Shown: piece after piece, positions 31,106 to 44,391 of the stretch
How positions within the stretch are numbered: the stretch's first letter is position 1
Layout of the letters: each line of letters opens with the position of its first letter
Source: Chinchilla lanigera
Lineage: Eukaryota > Chordata > Mammalia > Rodentia > Chinchillidae
Assembly: GCF_000276665.1 (NCBI RefSeq)
Contig: NW_004955402.1
Location: 3,258,005-3,322,004 of the forward strand
Direction: 5' to 3'
Length of the DNA stretch: 64,000 nucleotides
Notes under the pieces: model-generated
Database searches by the model: none
Seen by the model: the letters and a program-made list of their open reading frames with translations, nothing else
Told to the model about the DNA's origin: nothing
Position numbers and translations under genes: made by a program

Positions 31106-33359
31106 GGCCTAATTCTTGACTGCACATCATCTGAGTTGTCCTAGGTATGTGACTCAGCCAGCTGAATGGGTTAAAATGCCCCAAGTGCATTGTAGACTTT
31201 GGATTTCCTACCCAACATCAGAAGAAAGAATCCATCTTTGGGGGGATAATGGACACACTTTCTCACTCTGGAATAAAGACTCGCCTGTCTATAGGATTTA
31301 CACTGTAAGGGCTGGGTGGCTCTTTTTCAGTACACAGCCCAAAGCCACGGGTGTGAGTCTGGCATCAGGGTCGGAGCAGCTCTTTCCCTGCCCATTGCTT
31401 ACCTGTGTTCTTCTCTTCCCACTGCCCTGCTCTACACTAACTCCAGCAAAATGTCTGGTGCCCCCCAGCAGCCAACCTGAGTGTCGCCCACACTTGCCAG
31501 TGGCTACCGTAGCCAGTCCCCTGCTCAGATGCACCAGTGCCCCACTGTCTTCAAATGATGTCCCCAGATGCACAGTCCCTGACCCCAAGGTCTGCAGCCA
31601 GTAATCCACGCAAAGGGAAGCAATTCACACACTGTCTCCTCGCTGGGTGCAAAGGGCTCTTCAGAGGGACTGTACCCCTGTGGGTGCACAGCTGTTCCAC
31701 ATCCTCACCGCTGTCAGCCTGGGGCAGGGGACACAGGGCAGTGGGTTCAGCTCTAGCTCTTGTCTCTCTGCCCCTATACACGTGGCAGGCACCACCAGAA
31801 AAAGTTCCGAGGTGCAGAATTCTGAGGTCTCCAGCTAATTGTATCATACTCTTCCTTGTTGATTTGCTGACTACCTGTGAAACTAAAGTAGTTTTACTGT
31901 TGTCACTTTGTGACTCTGAAAGACGTTGCAGGCCAACTCCTGAAATTGCTCCCCAGATTGCTTTGCCCTCTGTTTGGTCCGATCTTCCTTGGTGGCCCCA
32001 GGACTTGCTTGGCCAGGTAACCCAAGCCTTGGGGACAAGCAGGACAGGTCTAGGCCACCTGAGCAGGTCCAGGAAACAGGGAAGAGGAAGGGATGCTGTG
32101 TTCAAGCAAGGGCGCCATCTACTGCATCTCTGCACACGGCTCAGGATGGGGTGTGCCTGCGCTTGCAAAGTGGGGACACTGATGTTCCCTGCTCCTGTGC
32201 AGAGCAGAGCCAGGACGAGGGCTAGCGCAGCTGAGACTGTCCCACATCAGCCCGATGGCAGGGGCCAAGAGGCCACAGCTGAGCACGGCTGGGCAGGTTG
32301 TGCCGGTGATCCTTTGGCTGTGCTGGAAAAGCTCTCTGCTGTGATGCACCGGCCCCAGGCGACGTGTCCACCTGTCCTTTTAGACACTGCAAGGACACGG
32401 AGGCAGGTGACCGCCCAGCTGCACACCTGGACCATGGCAGACCAAGGGAGAGGGGACAGAGTGAGACAACAGGAGCCAAGGTGTGGCCAGTCACATGGCA
32501 GACAGGCAAGCAGCGGCCCCAGATGGAAGCAAGATCTCCAGACTGGCCACTGTGGCAGAGCAGTGAGTGTGTGGCTTGGCAGAGGTGACAGAAGTAGGTG
32601 CCAGGTAAGGCGTCCCGGGGCTCCATGGAAGAGTGGTGAGGAGCTGATCTGCACACAGCTCACCATCCCGGGGAGCCTGGGGAGTGAGCTGGGAGAAGCA
32701 CTTGTTATTCAGACCTGCAGATTCACTTTGATCCTGTAATATCCGGCTGCTGCAGCGACAGGCGGGGTAGCGGGCACAGGGGCGCCAGATGAGTTATAGC
32801 ACATCAAGAACCGCCTCCGAACCTGGCATGTAATTCATCAATATTTGAAAAGGGGGACTTCTATTTTATTTTTTTAAAGGGACATAATGGATTAGGCCGA
32901 ACTAACAAGAATTACATACAAAAGGGTTAATTGGGTGGGTTAAGTATAGGTCTATTTCAGTCAGATCAAACAGAGCTCCGGCGAGTTCTGCTCACATCAT
33001 AATGAACCCGGGATAAATAAGGGATGACTTTAAATTCAAGCTGTTCTCCCATAGTAGAAACCAAGGGCGCAGCGGACAGATTCCCTCGCAGGAAACAGCT
33101 GCTGTGCTCCAGCTTCCGGGTCCTGTTGTCATGCCCCTTCCCATGCCCCTATTCCCTCACCAAGTGTGGTGGATGTGTCCCCCCACCTTGGGACTCCCGG
33201 AGGCCATCACGCGGCCTTGGTCAGCAAAGCCTATGGCCTGGCATATGCGGGCAGTGTGGTCACCGAGGGGGTCTTGTCTCTTTATCCTTGGACTGTGAAG
33301 GTCTCCAAGGGTCCTCTTTTCTATTTTCTGGACTAAAGCTGGTGGAGAGGTCACCTACG

Positions 33360-33600
33360 AGTCCTGTGTTGCTTAGCGACAGGGACAGTTCTGAGAATGG
33401 GGTTACATGATGTCACCACTGTGCACACACCAGGGCGTGTCCCGACACACAGCTGCACGGTGCAGGCTGCTCCACGCCGCGGCTGCATGGTGAGGTCTGC
33501 GGCTCCTACGCTGCACACCTGTGAGGACTGCAGGCGGCTGCAACACAGCCACAAGCATTTTGTATCTGAACAGATCGATCATGGGAAAGGAGCAGCACAC
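33360..33600 (+). repeat. Possible ancient dispersed repeat
   Basis: 'gttgcttagcgacagggaca', 'cctacgctgcacacctgtga' and 'cacaagcattttgtatctga' resemble parts of an old mammalian interspersed repeat that I cannot name with confidence. GC-rich CpG-derived substitutions are frequent. Confidence 0.3.
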
Positions 33601-36600
33601 ACACCAGTTATGGGAGCTTCCGGCTCCACCCTGCTCTTACAGGACCTCTGTGTGTGCGGTCTGAATGTCCCTAGAGCACTGCCCAACCGTGCTGTGCTTT
33701 AACTATTCACACACAGCAGAGAGAAGGCCCACAGGAGAGGTAAACAAGGATTCCAGAGGCTTGGGCTTCCTCAGGGACAGCAGCAGAGATACAGGAGGTG
33801 GGGGTAGGGTATGAGGCTGCCGCTGCCCTCCGTCCACGCCATTCATTTCATTCACCGTGAAGACTCATGTAGGTCAGGCAGGGAGAGCTCGAACTGCTGC
33901 TGTTTCCACCAGAGGGGAGAGCCCTTTGGAAACCAAGGCAGGGATGTGTGGCACAGAAGTGCATGTGCGCACATACACGTATGCCATGTCATACAGCACG
34001 TGTGGGAGAGAGAGACCTTGCGTCAGGTCCAGGGAGTGTGACTGTTGTGAAAGACCAAGTCTGGTCACCCACACAGGACACTGGGAGGGAGAGAAAGGGC
34101 AGCCTTAAACACTGATCTTCTTGCACGCACGTGTGCATACGCAAGTGCATTTACAAGTATATTTACTGGCAGAAACTGTCAGAATAAAGCTCTTCCCCCA
34201 TGGACGGTGGGGTTAGTATTTCAGATATGAAGTTCTATGTAAAGCCTCGTGGATTTCAGTTAGAAACACAGCACTTAGTATTTAATCTGAAACACTTAAC
34301 AAACCTTCTGTGAGATGGAAGAATAAAGGTTTGTGGTTTCCTCTTGGCACTACTCTGAGAGCATGTGCTTTCTTTTTGTCTCCTATTTTTTAAAATCACC
34401 AGGCAATTGAACTGTCAATGAAATGTTTCCTAGTTAAACAACTCTGTTTGGCAACTGTATCCATCCCTGCATTTCCTATACTGTAGTTTGCCTTCCAAGA
34501 AAGCAGATTTGTTTTCCAAAGTGGACTGACGGACATGCAGTGACTGCTCTGTAAAATAACTCTCTCTTCCAGGCGCATAGGTGTCCCTTGGTCCCCGCAA
34601 CACAGTGAGCGCGTGCAGGTATCTTTAGAAAGTGGCTTCTCCACTTCCCCCAGGGAGCTTGGTGGCTCCCAGTGTGGGACAGACAGTGGATGATGTCATG
34701 ATGCCGGGGTGACCGGAAGTTGGTGGATTGGAAAGGCCATGGCATGACTCAGATGGAACCCACACGGTTTGTCAGGGCTCTGGGATGGATACACAATGAA
34801 GCTCACCTTTGAGCGGAGAGAGGGAGGCAGCAGGGGGCGGGGTCTGGGAAGGAAGGACAGGCTGAATTCCTGACTTGCTCTGTGGGAGTCGTGGAGGGCA
34901 TAGGAGGGGATGATTAGTGTGCCTTAGCAATCCAGGTGGGAGGGAAGGCTTGCTCCAGCTTCATGTACTGGTTGAAATGGTGATGGAAGATGGAAGTGGG
35001 ATTGTGTCGAATATGCATAAACAGATCAAAGACTAACGTTTTAATTACTCAAGTCACAAAATGTCAGCCTTAAAATATCAAGCTCATGTAGAAAGATCTA
35101 CGGAAGGGGACAGTCCTGAGAGTTGAAAGGAAAATTTCAGCAATGTCTATAAAACAACTGGACTCTCTCCTTTCATACCTGAGTTTGACGTCTTGGAACC
35201 TGTTGAGGGGTTTTATGCAGGAAATCATTACTAGGATTCTGTACTGGTAGATGCTGTCAAAATTATTCTTGTTAGTAAGTAGTATTTCCACATCTTACAA
35301 AAGGACAGCCTTGCCTCTCTCTGGTATCTTCTCCTGATTCAGATTTCAAAGCTGCTGCAGAAAAACATGTTCTCTGCTGCAGTAATGGGGGCCCTTGGAA
35401 TCTTGATATATCTTCCTTGTATGTGAATCTGGAAGTGAACTTGGATGTCTAGTTAAAGTCTTTTAGTGAGAAATACGTGGAAATGAATTCTAGGTCAGCT
35501 TCTTAGGGTAGGTAATAACGCTGAAAGTACCTTCCAGTGGCTCCCCTAAGCCACCTCTGTTGGATGCCACAGAGGCTAACAGTTCTCTCTGGTCCTCACT
35601 TCTCTTAGCTTGGAAACACTCGATCATCTGTGATCAGAACTCTTCACGATGACTCACCAATAATTTTCCTAAATGACTGTGAGACCTCATATGGATTTTT
35701 TAATAAACAGTCACATTCTAATGAGGTCTTCATAAAACTGACTAAATATGTTTAGAAATCATTAGCTTAAATTACCGGTGCAAAAATCTCCTTTGGGAGT
35801 CCTGCAGATTTGGTTATGAGACTTCTGGCAGATGGATTAGTTCAGTGGCATGACAGAGGTTTTGATTCTCCGTGCAAGCGGTCTAAATGGGAATGCCTGG
35901 GAAACAGGCGATTGGACAGAAAGTGAAATGTCCCTCCGGTGGGCTCATTAAAGAGGGAAACAATCACAACGCATTCCAGTGCCATTTAAATGCCAGGTGT
36001 GCATCTGCTGGCAGGTGCCAGGAAAGCTGAGAAGGGTCCCTTCCCACAACACACGGGCTGCGAGGGGCCGCCCTGTGGTGACAAGGAAGTCTTAGAGAAT
36101 GACAGCTCTTGGCAGAGGTACCAGGGACCCTGCTGGAGGGGAGGGCCACGTCTCTGTTTCCTGCACCAGGTGCAGGGACGGAGAAGGCCTCCCAGTGGTT
36201 CCAACACGGGCAATTAAAGCCACCTGATGCAGACTGCTGCAGGGCAGGAGTGGGGTGGCAGCGCCCAGCTCTGCCTTAATGAATTGGCAGCGGGGCTGTG
36301 TCAACAAACACACATCCACCGGCTCATGCCTAATTCATGAAGGCTGCACCACGTGTGGGAGACGTGTTAAGGAGGCAGCGGCGCCCTTAAAAACCATGTC
36401 ATCTTGATTTCTTGGGGGGTTTGTTGTTGTCTTCAAGCATGGAAAATGGGGAGCATGTGCAGGACTAGCAATGGTAAGCAGGAGAGGGGCTCTTCCCAGG
36501 GGGATCCGACCTCCTGTCCAAGCTCCCCGGTCATGCCAGCTGTTTCCAGGACAGATGCCACGAGTGTCACTGCTTATTCTGGACACACGAACCTGAAGAA

Positions 36601-36910
36601 TTTGCAAGGAGTTAAGAAAAAATGAGCTCATCTGGCCCATGGTTACTGAGTTGTAAAAATCTTTGGACAAAGAGTTATGAAAAAAAGATTAATAGAAACC
36701 CGGGGACCCCCTTCTCTTTTTGGGTACCCCCTGTTGGCCAGGTCTCCAGGGTGATTTGTCAGGAGGTGATTCTATCATGGGAAGCTGTGAAGGGACAAAG
36801 CCAGGTGTCTGACAGGCAACAGTGACCATGGCTGCAGCATCTTTTTAGTTATTTTCCTGGAACGAAACCCAGTTCTCTGCAAAATTGCCATGTCCAAGGG
36901 ACAGTGGGCT

Positions 36911-36942
36911 TTAGTGTATTATTATTATTACTATTATTATTT
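36911..36942 (+). repeat. (TTA)n microsatellite
   Basis: About ten TTA/ATT units with one C interruption, intronic. Confidence 0.85.
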
Positions 36943-37804
36943 CTTTTTACTGAGGTAATTTTCCAGCACAATCTTCTCTTGACCTGTCAACTGAAGACTC
37001 TGCTGTCTCTATCATTCCTTAAAGTAAAATGATTGATCATATAAAAATAACTTCTTAAGTTTCTGAGTCTGGATATAGCATAGTCTGGAATTTCAATGAT
37101 GCAAAACATTCATACACGCTTTGTTTTTAAAAATGCAGTAGTTATTATCTTAGCAATTTTCTACTTTTCAAGTTTACCTCAGGATGGTCTTGAGAGTGAG
37201 GTCTGGTGCAGATGTGAATGAGGTGATGAACTGGGTCCGGGAATGTGGTTACCATGCAAATCCAAAGGCAACGCGCACACAATCTCCGGAGCGCCCCGCC
37301 CGTGGGCTGTAGGATCCCCACTGTGCTGATGGGTGGGTGGAGGATTCACAAGTGAAGGCACATTTCGGGGAAGGAACACCGTATGTGATGAACAGGGGGA
37401 ACACGTAGCTTGGTGACAATGCAGTCAGCCCCATGCCCAGCAGCTCTGCAGCGCTGTACTGAAAGTGGGTTCCTGTGTTGGTTCTGGGGCATCGCTGGGT
37501 GCTGGGCACAGCACAGAGGGAGGCCAGAGGGCGGCCAGAGCAGAGAGGGTGGCCAGAGGGAGGCTGTCTCTTCCCAAATGTGCACCATTCTTGAGGAGTT
37601 GACCCCCGCAGAAGAAGGTGCATTATTTTAGGGGTGAGGATAATTAGGATAATTACACACATCGCTGCAGGTCTTGCGTTTGTCAGTGGGAATGCAAAGG
37701 TTACATCTGTACGTATGTCTCCTCCCAGTGAGCGGGCACTTCGTTAACCACCCAGCATGTGGAAACCCACTCAGTCTTTCCAAGAACCCCACGGAGCAGG
37801 TTAT

Positions 37805-38110
37805 GGACTACATGTCTGCATACCCCAAATTCAAATGTTGACGATATAAAGCCCAGATGGAGTGCCGAGGAAATAACAAGGGTAAATGAGGTCACACGGG
37901 TGAGGCCCTGATCTACTGATTAGTGTCCTAAGGAGACACCCCAGAGAGTCCCTCTCTCTCCCGACTCCTTCACAGGAAGGAGGCAGCCATGTGAAAGAGA
38001 GGAAGCAAGCCCACCCGGGACCCTGAGCCCGATCAGACTTGACCTGTGCTCTGCAGCCTCTGCCACATCTGTGGTTGAGGCCTCAGCTGGCGTACCTTGT
38101 GATGGCAGCC
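37805..38110 (+). mobile_element. Possible MaLR-type LTR relic
   Basis: 'taccccaaattcaaatgttg', 'gaggtcacacgggtgaggcc', 'agtgtcctaaggagacaccc' and 'gccatgtgaaagagaggaag' follow the order of a common MLT/MST-like LTR. The right end is not clearly defined. Confidence 0.5.
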
Positions 38111-38704
38111 CCCGCTGGCACACGCCGTGGCACAAGCGTACTGCCACTCCTGGAAGCAGTGGGAGAGGCCCCTCTAGGCTGGCCACATGGTGAGCATCTG
38201 CCACACAGGCCCTGAGCCAGCTCACCTGCCTCCCACCGGGTTCCTGGCAGACAGGAAATTGCAAGGCAGAAGCGGGTTTGATATGTTCAGTCCATAAAAT
38301 AGTGCTTTGTAAGTTTTTGCACCTTACATAAGGCACCACTGTAATCTGACATATCAGTTTAATTGGTATAGCCTTTCCACTAGGGAAAATTTCACATGGA
38401 AACACAGTTTCTAATCTTTTTCTTAATGTATGGGGCTTTTGGTATTTTCAAAACATTCCTTTAACGTCTGAAACATTTTCTTATGTATGTTTTCTGTATA
38501 AGTTTTGAAGCTTTGATACAAAGACAGACTCTTGTCGGGTCTGTATGTGTAACCAAATGACCTAGCTCACTTGCTCACAAAGCTCACATGTTCCTCAAGA
38601 ATTACGTGTCTTTCCACTTTTGCCTGCAGTCAACACTGGAGTGCTGTTTTGATCGCTTAGTCCATTTATCTCTTCTTATCAATTTGTGGCACCTATAACT
38701 CTCC

Positions 38705-38865
38705 CTTTCCTTTTTATTGGTGTTCTTAGGACAGGGTTCTGCTGTGCAGTTCAGGCTGGCCTTAAACTTGTTATGTGGCCCAGGATGGCCTCAAACCTGC
38801 AGTGATCCTCCTGCCTCAGCGTCCTGAGTGCTGGGATTATAGATGTGTGCCATTATGCCTGGCTC
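38705..38865 (-). repeat. B1-type SINE with internal duplication
   Basis: The element, read as reverse complement, has 'caggctggccttaaacttgt' and 'caggatggcctcaaacctgc', two copies of the same B1 internal segment about 30 nt apart. Both precede 'gatcctcctgcctcagcg' and 'gtgctgggattatagatgtg'. An internal duplication is typical of rodent B1. Confidence 0.85.
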
Positions 38866-39619
38866 AAACTTTCTTTTTTCTTATAGCCCTTGAATAGCCC
38901 TTGAGTGGTATTGATTTCAAGGTGGGTCTAGCCTTATAAAATAAACTAGAGGAGCACTCTTTTTCTAGCCTTTTAGAATAATTTTTATAAAATTTACATA
39001 ATGTATATTTACATTTTATGTATTTATAAAATTCATGAGATTCCAAGTATTTGTAGCATTTGTAAAATTTGATGATTTATTTCTTTACTAATTGTCACCT
39101 ATAAGTATATTAGGGCCTAGTATATAAGCATGGGTCAATTTTTAACTATATTTCAATTTTTAAATGATTATTATTTAGTCAGAATTTCTGTTTCTTTTGG
39201 AAAGAAAACAACATTTTCCTAGAAAAGTAGCTAGTTTATTACATGCATTGTAATTCTTTCTATTCTGTTATGATAGAAAGTATCTTACTTCTAACACTGG
39301 CTATATGTGGTTTTCTTCCTCTCACTTCTGATCTATTACCAGAGGTTTGTCTATTTCATTCATTTTTCCATGAAACCAGGTTTATATTGTGTTGACCTGT
39401 CTTACTGCTTTCTGGTACATTTCTGCTCTGATATTTACTGTTTCCTTTCTTCTTTCTTAGGCTTTACTCTATTCTTCTTCCTTCCTGAGTTAGACGTTCA
39501 ATCTCCCTTCTTTAATGACAGTGCCCCCGCGGTGGGCACTGAAATGCACAGCCACGAGGCCCTCCGGTGGCTTCTCAGTGGATGCGCACACAGCCTAGGC
39601 ACAGTCTCCCGCATGCTTT

Positions 39620-39975
39620 AAACCCTCTCTAGCTCAGCTATAAAATACCTAACGTGGTGTAAATAGCTGTCATGCCGTGTTGCTCAGGGGACAATGACAA
39701 CGCAAAAAGTAAAAGTCTGTCCACGTTCAGTACAGATCTACTTTTTTTTTGGTACTGAGGACTGAATACGGGCATTCATACTAAGCTATTTCCCCAGTCC
39801 TTTTTAATTTTTAATTTTGAAACAATGTTTTGCTAACCTGCCCAGGCTGGGTTCAAATTTGCAGTCCTCCTGTGTCAGCCTTCCAGCAGACTCTATTCCC
39901 CGCCAAATATCTTCAATCCAGAGGTGGCTGAATTCCCGGATGTGGTACCCACAGACACAGCGGGCTGACTGTATC
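39620..39975 (+). mobile_element. Tigger/MER2-like DNA transposon relic, split by a SINE
   Basis: The left part (about 39625-39738) contains 'gtaaatagctgtcatgccgt', 'gggacaatgacaacg' and 'ccacgttcagtacagatc'. The right part (39894-39975) contains 'ttccaatcc'-like decayed sequence, then 'gtacccacagacacagcggg' and 'ctgactgta', an expected terminal-repeat end. Between them sits a B1-ID SINE. The same element type, uninterrupted, lies at 59545-59890 in the same orientation. Confidence 0.6.
39739..39893 (-). repeat. B1-ID composite SINE inside a DNA transposon relic
   Basis: On the plus strand a T-rich run leads into 'ggtactgaggactgaatacg' and 'ctaagctatttccccagtcc' (ID), then an A/T-rich linker and 'acctgcccaggctgggttca' and 'gcagtcctcctgtgtcagcc' (B1, truncated at its 5' end). 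Confidence 0.85.
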
Positions 39976-41243
39976 CGGCGCTGGACGGTCGGCAGCCCTG
40001 AGTATTTTCTGATTTATATTAGGTGTTTGACTCTGACTGTCCACCCCTTGTGGTTTTCTTGAGACTACTGCACGGGCGCAAGACACTATCTTCTGTCCTC
40101 TGTGGGCTTTCCATCCCACATCCAGGGTCAGGCTGAAGGAAGCCCCCGCCCCTACGCAGGACACAGAGCCCCGGCTACTCTGAGGATGGCCGCCCTTCCC
40201 TTCTCTCTGATGGTGGCCTCTCACCTGACCTCTGGTCTGGGAGCCTGTGTTCTCCAGGGCTATGCTGCATGTTTTAAACATACATATGCATGCAACCTAC
40301 ATGCACATTAAAATACATACTCATAGTTGGTATGGAATTTCTAGCCATTTTTGGGGGCTTGTTAGATCTGTGTCTCGGCTAGCCGTTTAAGTGTCTTCCA
40401 GTTTCTGAGCAGCTTCATATACAAGAACGCAAATGTCTCCCTCCCTCGTTTATACCTCCGGGTCCTCTTGGAGGTTGTTCAGAGACAACCCCTTCGCAGC
40501 TCCTGCCTCAGTATCACAATTCCAGGCTAACCTGTAGCTGCCTTTACCGAGGGTGATGCTCCCCATACCGACTTGCGTATGAAGTACTGCCTTGGGTTCT
40601 ACGCTTGAGCGTAACCATGGAACCGGGCCTGTGATAGAGAAGGCACTGGGGCTTTCTCCTTTTGGAATAACCCCTAGCACACTGCTGCTGGGATGACAAC
40701 AGCTCATTTCTTGGCTAAACACAAACAGCGCTCAGAATGGCCACTCCAGAGCCAGCAGTGTGAGATTCTGGTGCGGCTTCCCACTCCCATTTCACAGTGG
40801 GAAAGCTGAGGCCCAGGACATCCCCACGTGACAGCAGATACTGGCGCTCTGACCCGAGGGCAGCTGCCCGTGCTGCCCACCGCTGCTGGAGCCCATTTCC
40901 CCGGGGTGGGGAACACAGGCGTGTCTAACACGGTGCCCGTGGAGTTTCGACACTTGAGCTCCAGCACTCAGGCTCGGAAGTGTTTTCGTTGCTCAACAGA
41001 GCCCCGAAAAAAGGGCTTTTAAACCCTGAGTGCTCTTCCTGTGTGTTGCCATCAAAACGAATGAAAGCAATTGGGGCTATGTTTACTGCTAATTTTTAAG
41101 CGAGTGCAGCAAGTGACGGGGGAGCGGGGCAGTTAGTGCTTTCTGGAGTGTGCATCAGACTTCAGGAGCTTGGCTCAGGCCTCCCTTCCTGCTACCAACG
41201 AGCCCAGGGCCGGGGTCGTGTGTGCCAGATGGCGGCAGCTTAC

Positions 41244-41341
41244 CCTTCCCACCTCCACCAGGTTGGTCACCATGATGATGCTCGCCGTGTTCTCGTGCCA
41301 TACCATCCTCCAGAAGTCAGAGATGGTCTCCTGCATCGGCC
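41244..41341 (-). CDS. PTPRM: PTPRM exon, 98 nt: D1 [14 protein letters not shown] segment
   Basis: The exon completes the split Gly codon and encodes 32 further residues (973-1005), starting PMQET and ending NLVEVGR. It contains DFWRMVWHE, the conserved motif of classical phosphatase domains, followed by the buried beta strand [11 protein letters not shown] of the D1 core. The acceptor is ctgcag and the donor gtaagc, and the exon ends on a codon boundary. It is isolated, with 20.5 kb of intron upstream and 17.3 kb downstream, which fits PTPRM being one of the larger mammalian genes. No frame disruption is seen. Confidence 0.96.
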
Positions 41342-43100
41342 CTGCAGCGAGAGAAAGGACACTTGGCTTTTCTCGGGGAACTTTTCAACCAGAGACCTTC
41401 CGGGACTCGCAAATACACCAACGGACACCACGCACAGGTCCCTCACTGGTGCAGCGACCCGGCTCCCTGCGGCTAGGCTGGAAGGTGCTCTTTCTAGAAC
41501 AGCACCCACAGCAACCTCAGATCCTCGTGGCCGGGTCTCCTCGCCACGTCGTGTTATCCGCATCTGCACTCTCTTCACCCCTCTTAAACTACCACCGTGA
41601 AAGAAAGCTATTTCTCCATCATTCAGCTATTTATCTCCATAATACTCCAGAGTGAAATTTTAAAAAATGGATAACATTACTCTTCCTGCTAACAATTGGC
41701 AGATATCCCAGGGAAGTGGTACAGAGAATGAAATGAGCCTCCATAGGAAAAATGGCCTTTTCTTCTGTTTAATATTTTTCTTATTCAGTGCCATCTGTCA
41801 AATTAATCCATTTTTTTCCGCCTGACTTTCTAAAGTGAGAGAGAAGTGAAGAGTTTTAAGCAGTTCCACTTCTCACTGAACATAAAGATTCCTGGTAGAA
41901 CGTAGCTGGGAACCAACTTCCTTAGCATCTGAAAGCTCTTTCCTGTGGCTCTGGAATGAAAGGTAAGGGGGAAAATACGTATCACAAATGCCAGTGATGT
42001 TGACATCCAGGGGAGATTTGAAATTTAAAATTTCCTTTCACACAGATTAAAAAACCCACCCAAAACCAAAGTCTACTTTATGTCCTCTTTGAGGGTGCGA
42101 ATGGCAAAGATGAGCAGAAATGCAAGGAAGTAGGAGAAATGGACTTCAAAGGTGTGGAGCAACCGGCGATGCACACAGGACCCTGGGGGGTTCAGGCCCA
42201 TGCAGAATCAGCTCCTGTACTGTGGTACTCTGACAGTCCCTGTTCCTGGACTTGCAGCCGAATTCCAGAATTGCAGATCTGCTTCTGCCTGCTCCCTGGC
42301 TTGTGAGGTGGGGCCAGTGACTTTAGCCCCAGCAGGCCTCTGTGTCTTCCTTCCGCTGTCGATGGGATAGCGCGCTGGCTTATCTGGAGGATTCCTGGAA
42401 TCACCGTACATGCACCTGTCTTATAGCAGCCCAGTGATGGGAGAAGAGAAGGATGTTTAGAGACACCCATCTGCGGTCTGGACGCTGAGCCACGGCACAT
42501 ACCCCAGGGACTCCTCCACCACCCCGCTCCCCTTAACCCCTGAGCGCAGGTTCTTGTGCATTTCTGCTCCACTCCTCCAGAGCACACACTTCCTCTCCTC
42601 CTGAGAAAGCTGAGGTGTGAGTCTAATCCCAGTCTGAGTCTAATCCTTTGGGGAGTGGGCAAGCACCCCACTTCCCATGAAGCTGTGCTGGCTACTGCAA
42701 CCCCTTCCTTGGGCTGAGTGCTGCTGTCCTGATGTGGCGGGCGAAGACTTCAGGGACTGTCATCTAAGGTCACGGTGGGGACTCACCACCAACAGATTCC
42801 AGCAGTCCCATTTCCAGGGGGGCCTCTTCATTGTGTCTTCAGCCGCCTGTTACTTATTCGCAAGGCAAGGACCGTGCTGAGTCCTCTCGACAACCATGCA
42901 GCCTTCCCAGGGTGACCCTGGTTGCGCAGGGGCAGCCTTCCCCAGGTCCACAGGCCTGGGCCACCTTCTCGGATACGTCTAGGTGTGGATCTGATGGAGA
43001 CAGGGAGTGGGCGGTGTTCCAGGACGTGGCTCGAGTCTCCTCTGGGGGGAACTTCCCGAGTGCCTGCGTGATGCCTCGCACACAGCAGGGCCTCCACAAC

Positions 43101-43131
43101 TGGATGGATGAATGGATGGATGGACGAATGA
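43101..43131 (+). repeat. (GGAT)n simple repeat
   Basis: About seven imperfect GGAT/GAAT units. Confidence 0.8.
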
Positions 43132-44391
43132 GTCTGCATGCATGTGTGTAAACCATCTGATTAAGACATTCCATCAACTGTAGGTTAAGTATTAGTAACA
43201 GTAACACACAGTGTTGGTGTGGTCCCCTTCTCGGCTTGTATTTCTAAAGTTATCTGCAGCAGCTTGGGAACCCAGCACCTTGCTCCTTCCCCATTCAGGA
43301 AAGGGAGCGTCTTGGCAGGGGTCTCCTCAGAGCCAGCGTGCTTATCATCACTCATCCCCTGGGTGCAGCCTTGGACCTGTGGCTCCCAGCCGACTCACTC
43401 GCAGATGGCTGTCCCAAGTCCCCAACCCCAAGCTTGGCTTCACTTCCTCGCTCCACTGGGCCCATTCCTCTGGGTACCAGGAGTGCCATCCTCCTCCAGG
43501 AGACCGAATTCACTGGCCTGGGTGGGGTGAGCCTGGGTGCGTCTGCGGATTTCTGGTGCTGGACAACATCAGGGTGAGGGTTCCACCTTCTAACCCCATT
43601 GTTCTGTGATCTGCTCAGGAGCTGTCCGCATGAGTTTCTACAGATCTGTTTTGAACCTGCTGAGCGGTCTAAATGTGTGCTCCAGCCCTCTGAGTCCGGG
43701 AATCTCATTTCTCTGGCAGGGAGAAGGAATTTGCTCACCTATTGCCACCCAGGAACAAAGCCAGCCACTGCCCTCACCACTGAGCGGCAGGGAGGTGGGC
43801 CGGGGTTTTTAATATTCACACAGCTCAATTTGCATTGTCTTTAAAATAAAGGGTGCTCACAGGCATTAATGGCTCACTTGGGGGATGACATATACTTCCC
43901 TCTTCCTATTTTCTTACCCACTGACCTGAACTGAAAATGAAGATTAGGACAGAAGAATGAATGAGGCAAGGTTCTTCTCATGGCTACAATCAGGCACCTG
44001 CATCCAGAAGCAGCAAAGCAATGTGATGCTCAGGTCTCAAACCAAAACGGAACACTGACTATTCCAAATTGATGCCAAAATGAAAGACAGTAGAACTGGA
44101 GGGCGTTCCCTCCCCACGGGGCGCTTTGGCCTCATTCCTTCTGCCTCTGGCTGCTTGGCGGGAGGGGGATGGGTGTCTCTGCATTTGAAGCATGGCCAGG
44201 GGTGTCCACAGTGGGTGGCAGAGATTCTTAGCTGATGATTCAAGATATTTTTCTGAGGGTTCAAGCATATCTTGTTTCAGTTTTTCTCTTTTGGAGGGTG
44301 GAAATGGAGGAAGGTTGGCACCAAATATAGTGTAAGGTTTTTAATGTAGAATTTGTCAGATTATATTTTGCTTTCTTCTCTTCAATGCTGC

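Larger units (their letters stand above)
23942..41243 (-). other. PTPRM intron, 17.3 kb
   Basis: Listed repeats account for part of it: L1 pieces (25690-26310 and 29620-30590), MaLR LTRs (29293-29620 and 37805-38110), SINEs (27155-27320, 30925-31105, 38705-38865 and 39739-39893) and a Tigger/MER2-like element (39620-39975). In the stretches 23950-25680, 26320-27150, 27330-29280, 31110-36900 and 40000-41240 I see no gene and no confident repeat, although several long GC-rich open frames occur (notably 31537-32739). Confidence 0.7.
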
